Source of the DNA: Oscillatoria nigro-viridis PCC 7112
Lineage (GTDB): Bacteria; Cyanobacteriota; Cyanobacteriia; Cyanobacteriales; Microcoleaceae
Assembly (NCBI RefSeq): GCF_000317475.1
Contig: NC_019729.1
Span: 1,316,501-1,380,500 of the forward strand
Length of the DNA stretch: 64,000 nucleotides
Reading direction: 5' to 3'
Shown here piece after piece: positions 62,890 to 64,000 of this stretch. Every line of letters starts with the position of its first letter. The first letter of the stretch is position 1. The position numbers and the translations under genes are program-made. The notes beneath the pieces were generated by a model. The model ran no database searches. It was given only the letters and a program-made list of their open reading frames with translations, and had not been told where the DNA came from.

Positions 62890-63738
62890 TTAAGGACTAA
62901 CTTTGCGTTCAGTAACTAAAGTTAAACTTACCCATTCACCCCGCTCATTGTAGCTGCGAATCATCCGAAACCGCAAGTCAGGTTCTACCAACCAACCGGC
63001 CTCGAAAAATATAGGTTTTCTGGATTCAATCTTGACAGGTAAAGTGCAAGAACCGCCGTCAGGAACCAGCACAACTTGCACCGGCGAAGCACCTTCGTTA
63101 AAGTGCAGAACTGAACCGTCTATGGTGGCGCTAGAAGTGATAACAGTAGCATTACTGCCAAAAGTAATTTTCTGCACTAGGCGATCCCTACTTTCTAAAT
63201 GCAATTGCATCTTGGTAGAATAAAAGTCAGGAGAACGCGAATCTGGATACATTGTCACGGCCTCGCCCTGCCACTCTCCCAGCAAATCGTCAACTGTTAA
63301 AGGCGGACGTTCGGGGACATTTTTATCAAGCTGCTTTTCCCGAATTAAGGTAAGATTTGATAAATTGCCGCCGGTATTGTAGAGCTGAACGAAGCGCAAC
63401 CGGCGATAATTGTAGATAAAACCAAACTCGGCACCGCACTCAGAATAAGGCGCTAGTTGAATAGTTCCCTGACAAAAAGCTCCATTCTCAAAAAACAAGA
63501 TATCTCGTCCCAAACCCTGATATTCTCGAACAAGTTCGCTCACTTTGGGTTCGCCGACACCGCTGGGATTTGGGGAAAACCGACGGAGTTTCAATCGCAC
63601 GGTTTTGTTGTCATTCAAACCTTCGAGAGAAATAATGCTAGGAGTATCTTGAAGTACCTCTCCTCGCGCCGATAACTGGGTAAAGGAACCGTGCCATTCT
63701 CCCAAGTTTTGCAGAAAGTTTTCCCATTGTGATACCAT
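62890..63738 (-). CDS. DUF3598 family protein (lipocalin/lyase-like fold)
   Basis: A 282-aa cyanobacterial protein with two similar beta-barrel halves: SQWENFLQNLGEWHGSFTQL to about 135, and LTVDDLLGEWQGEAVTMYPD to the end. Repeated E/GEW(H/Q)G starts mark each barrel, as in the calycin fold shared with phycobiliprotein lyases. Family function is not settled; a chromophore or lipid-binding role is possible. Start ATG 63738 is only 18 bases from the divergent start at 63757, so the two genes' control regions must overlap. Confidence 0.85.
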   Translation of the reverse strand: MVSQWENFLQNLGEWHGSFTQLSARGEVLQDTPSIISLEGLNDNKTVRLKLRRFSPNPSGVGEPKVSELVREYQGLGRDILFFENGAFCQGTIQLAPYSECGAEFGFIYNYRRLRFVQLYNTGGNLSNLTLIREKQLDKNVPERPPLTVDDLLGEWQGEAVTMYPDSRSPDFYSTKMQLHLESRDRLVQKITFGSNATVITSSATIDGSVLHFNEGASPVQVVLVPDGGSCTLPVKIESRKPIFFEAGWLVEPDLRFRMIRSYNERGEWVSLTLVTERKVSP

Positions 63739-63756
63739 ATTTTTACCTTTGCATAT

Positions 63757-64000
63757 ATGTCTAAAAATAGAATTATAACTCTACTGACGGATTTTGGATT
63801 AAGTGATGTTTATGCAGGAGTGATGAAAGGTGCGATCGCCCAAATTAACCCGCAGTTAAAAGTCATTGACATTACGCACCAAATACCATCTCAAAATATT
63901 GCAGCGGCGAGGTTTTGTTTGATGACTGCTTTTGCTTATTTTCCGCCGGAAACCGTACATATTGCTGTCGTCGATCCGGGGGTGGGAAGCAAGAGACGCC
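63757..64000 (+). CDS. SAM hydroxide adenosyltransferase (DUF62), 3' end outside window
   Basis: The first 81 codons of a fluorinase/chlorinase-superfamily protein: MSKNRIITLLTDFGLSDVYA, then MKGAIAQINPQLKVIDITHQ and FPPETVHIAVVDPGVGSKRR. These contain the Asp of TDFG and the VDPGVG loop of the SAM site. Family members usually hydrolyse S-adenosylmethionine to adenosine and methionine. The frame is open to the window end. It is divergent from the DUF3598 gene with an 18-base gap. Confidence 0.9.
   Translation, partial: MSKNRIITLLTDFGLSDVYAGVMKGAIAQINPQLKVIDITHQIPSQNIAAARFCLMTAFAYFPPETVHIAVVDPGVGSKRR

Overview
The window looks like the chromosome of a filamentous, Oscillatoriales-type cyanobacterium (Microcoleus, Phormidium or Oscillatoria-like). 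The evidence is the frequent HIP1 octamer GCGATCGC, heptameric tandem repeats of the cyanobacterial STRR kind, cyanobacteriochrome-like GAF domains, multi-PAS/GAF kinases, tandem Uma2 nucleases, pentapeptide-repeat proteins, a DUF3598 protein and several TnpB and MITE-like elements. The genus is inferred; there is no rRNA or marker gene to fix it.

Layout. 0-9.5 kb: a partial dCache/HAMP/PAS/GAF histidine kinase, an orphan oligopeptide-type ABC permease, an AI-2E family transporter, a TnpB element and an HlyD-type efflux adaptor. 9.5-15.5 kb: a CheB-CheR-PAS-histidine kinase fusion gene cut in two by a complete 1,313-bp ISAzo13-like element; removing the IS and one target-site copy restores one reading frame. 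15.5-21.2 kb: a sulfotransferase/O-GlcNAc-transferase-like fusion divergent from a large RTX protein with an internal 777-bp duplication. 21.3-27.4 kb: tRNA-Gly(CCC), trhO, a glutathione S-transferase and a DpdE-like SNF2 helicase. 27.7-36 kb: a signalling island with a REC-wHTH-HPt-REC-REC regulator, a kinase with two bilin-type GAF domains, three receiver-like proteins (one degenerate) and an Hsp20-like protein. 36-42 kb, minus strand: pentapeptide and TPR proteins, two Uma2 nucleases and gatB. 42.5-49.4 kb: a multi-PAS kinase and a REC-GAF-PAS-PAS-GGDEF-EAL protein. 49.4-52.8 kb: a second TnpB and a GH57 branching enzyme. 53-55.9 kb: a second RTX gene next to a decayed copy of the sulfotransferase/OGT gene. 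56.1-58.7 kb: a full group II intron. 58.9-64 kb: a pseudogene, an ABC-2 permease, an aldo/keto reductase, a GIY-YIG-like protein, DUF3598 and the start of a SAM hydroxide adenosyltransferase.

Themes. Much of the coding capacity is signal transduction. Intergenic DNA is packed with short inverted-repeat elements; one 134-bp family has two nearly identical copies, each with a perfect 8-bp target-site duplication, so it looks recently mobile. The most suggestive functional unit is the RTX plus sulfotransferase/OGT pair, present twice in the same divergent arrangement (once decayed). The RTX proteins carry a Thr/Pro-rich linker that a GT41-type enzyme could plausibly modify.
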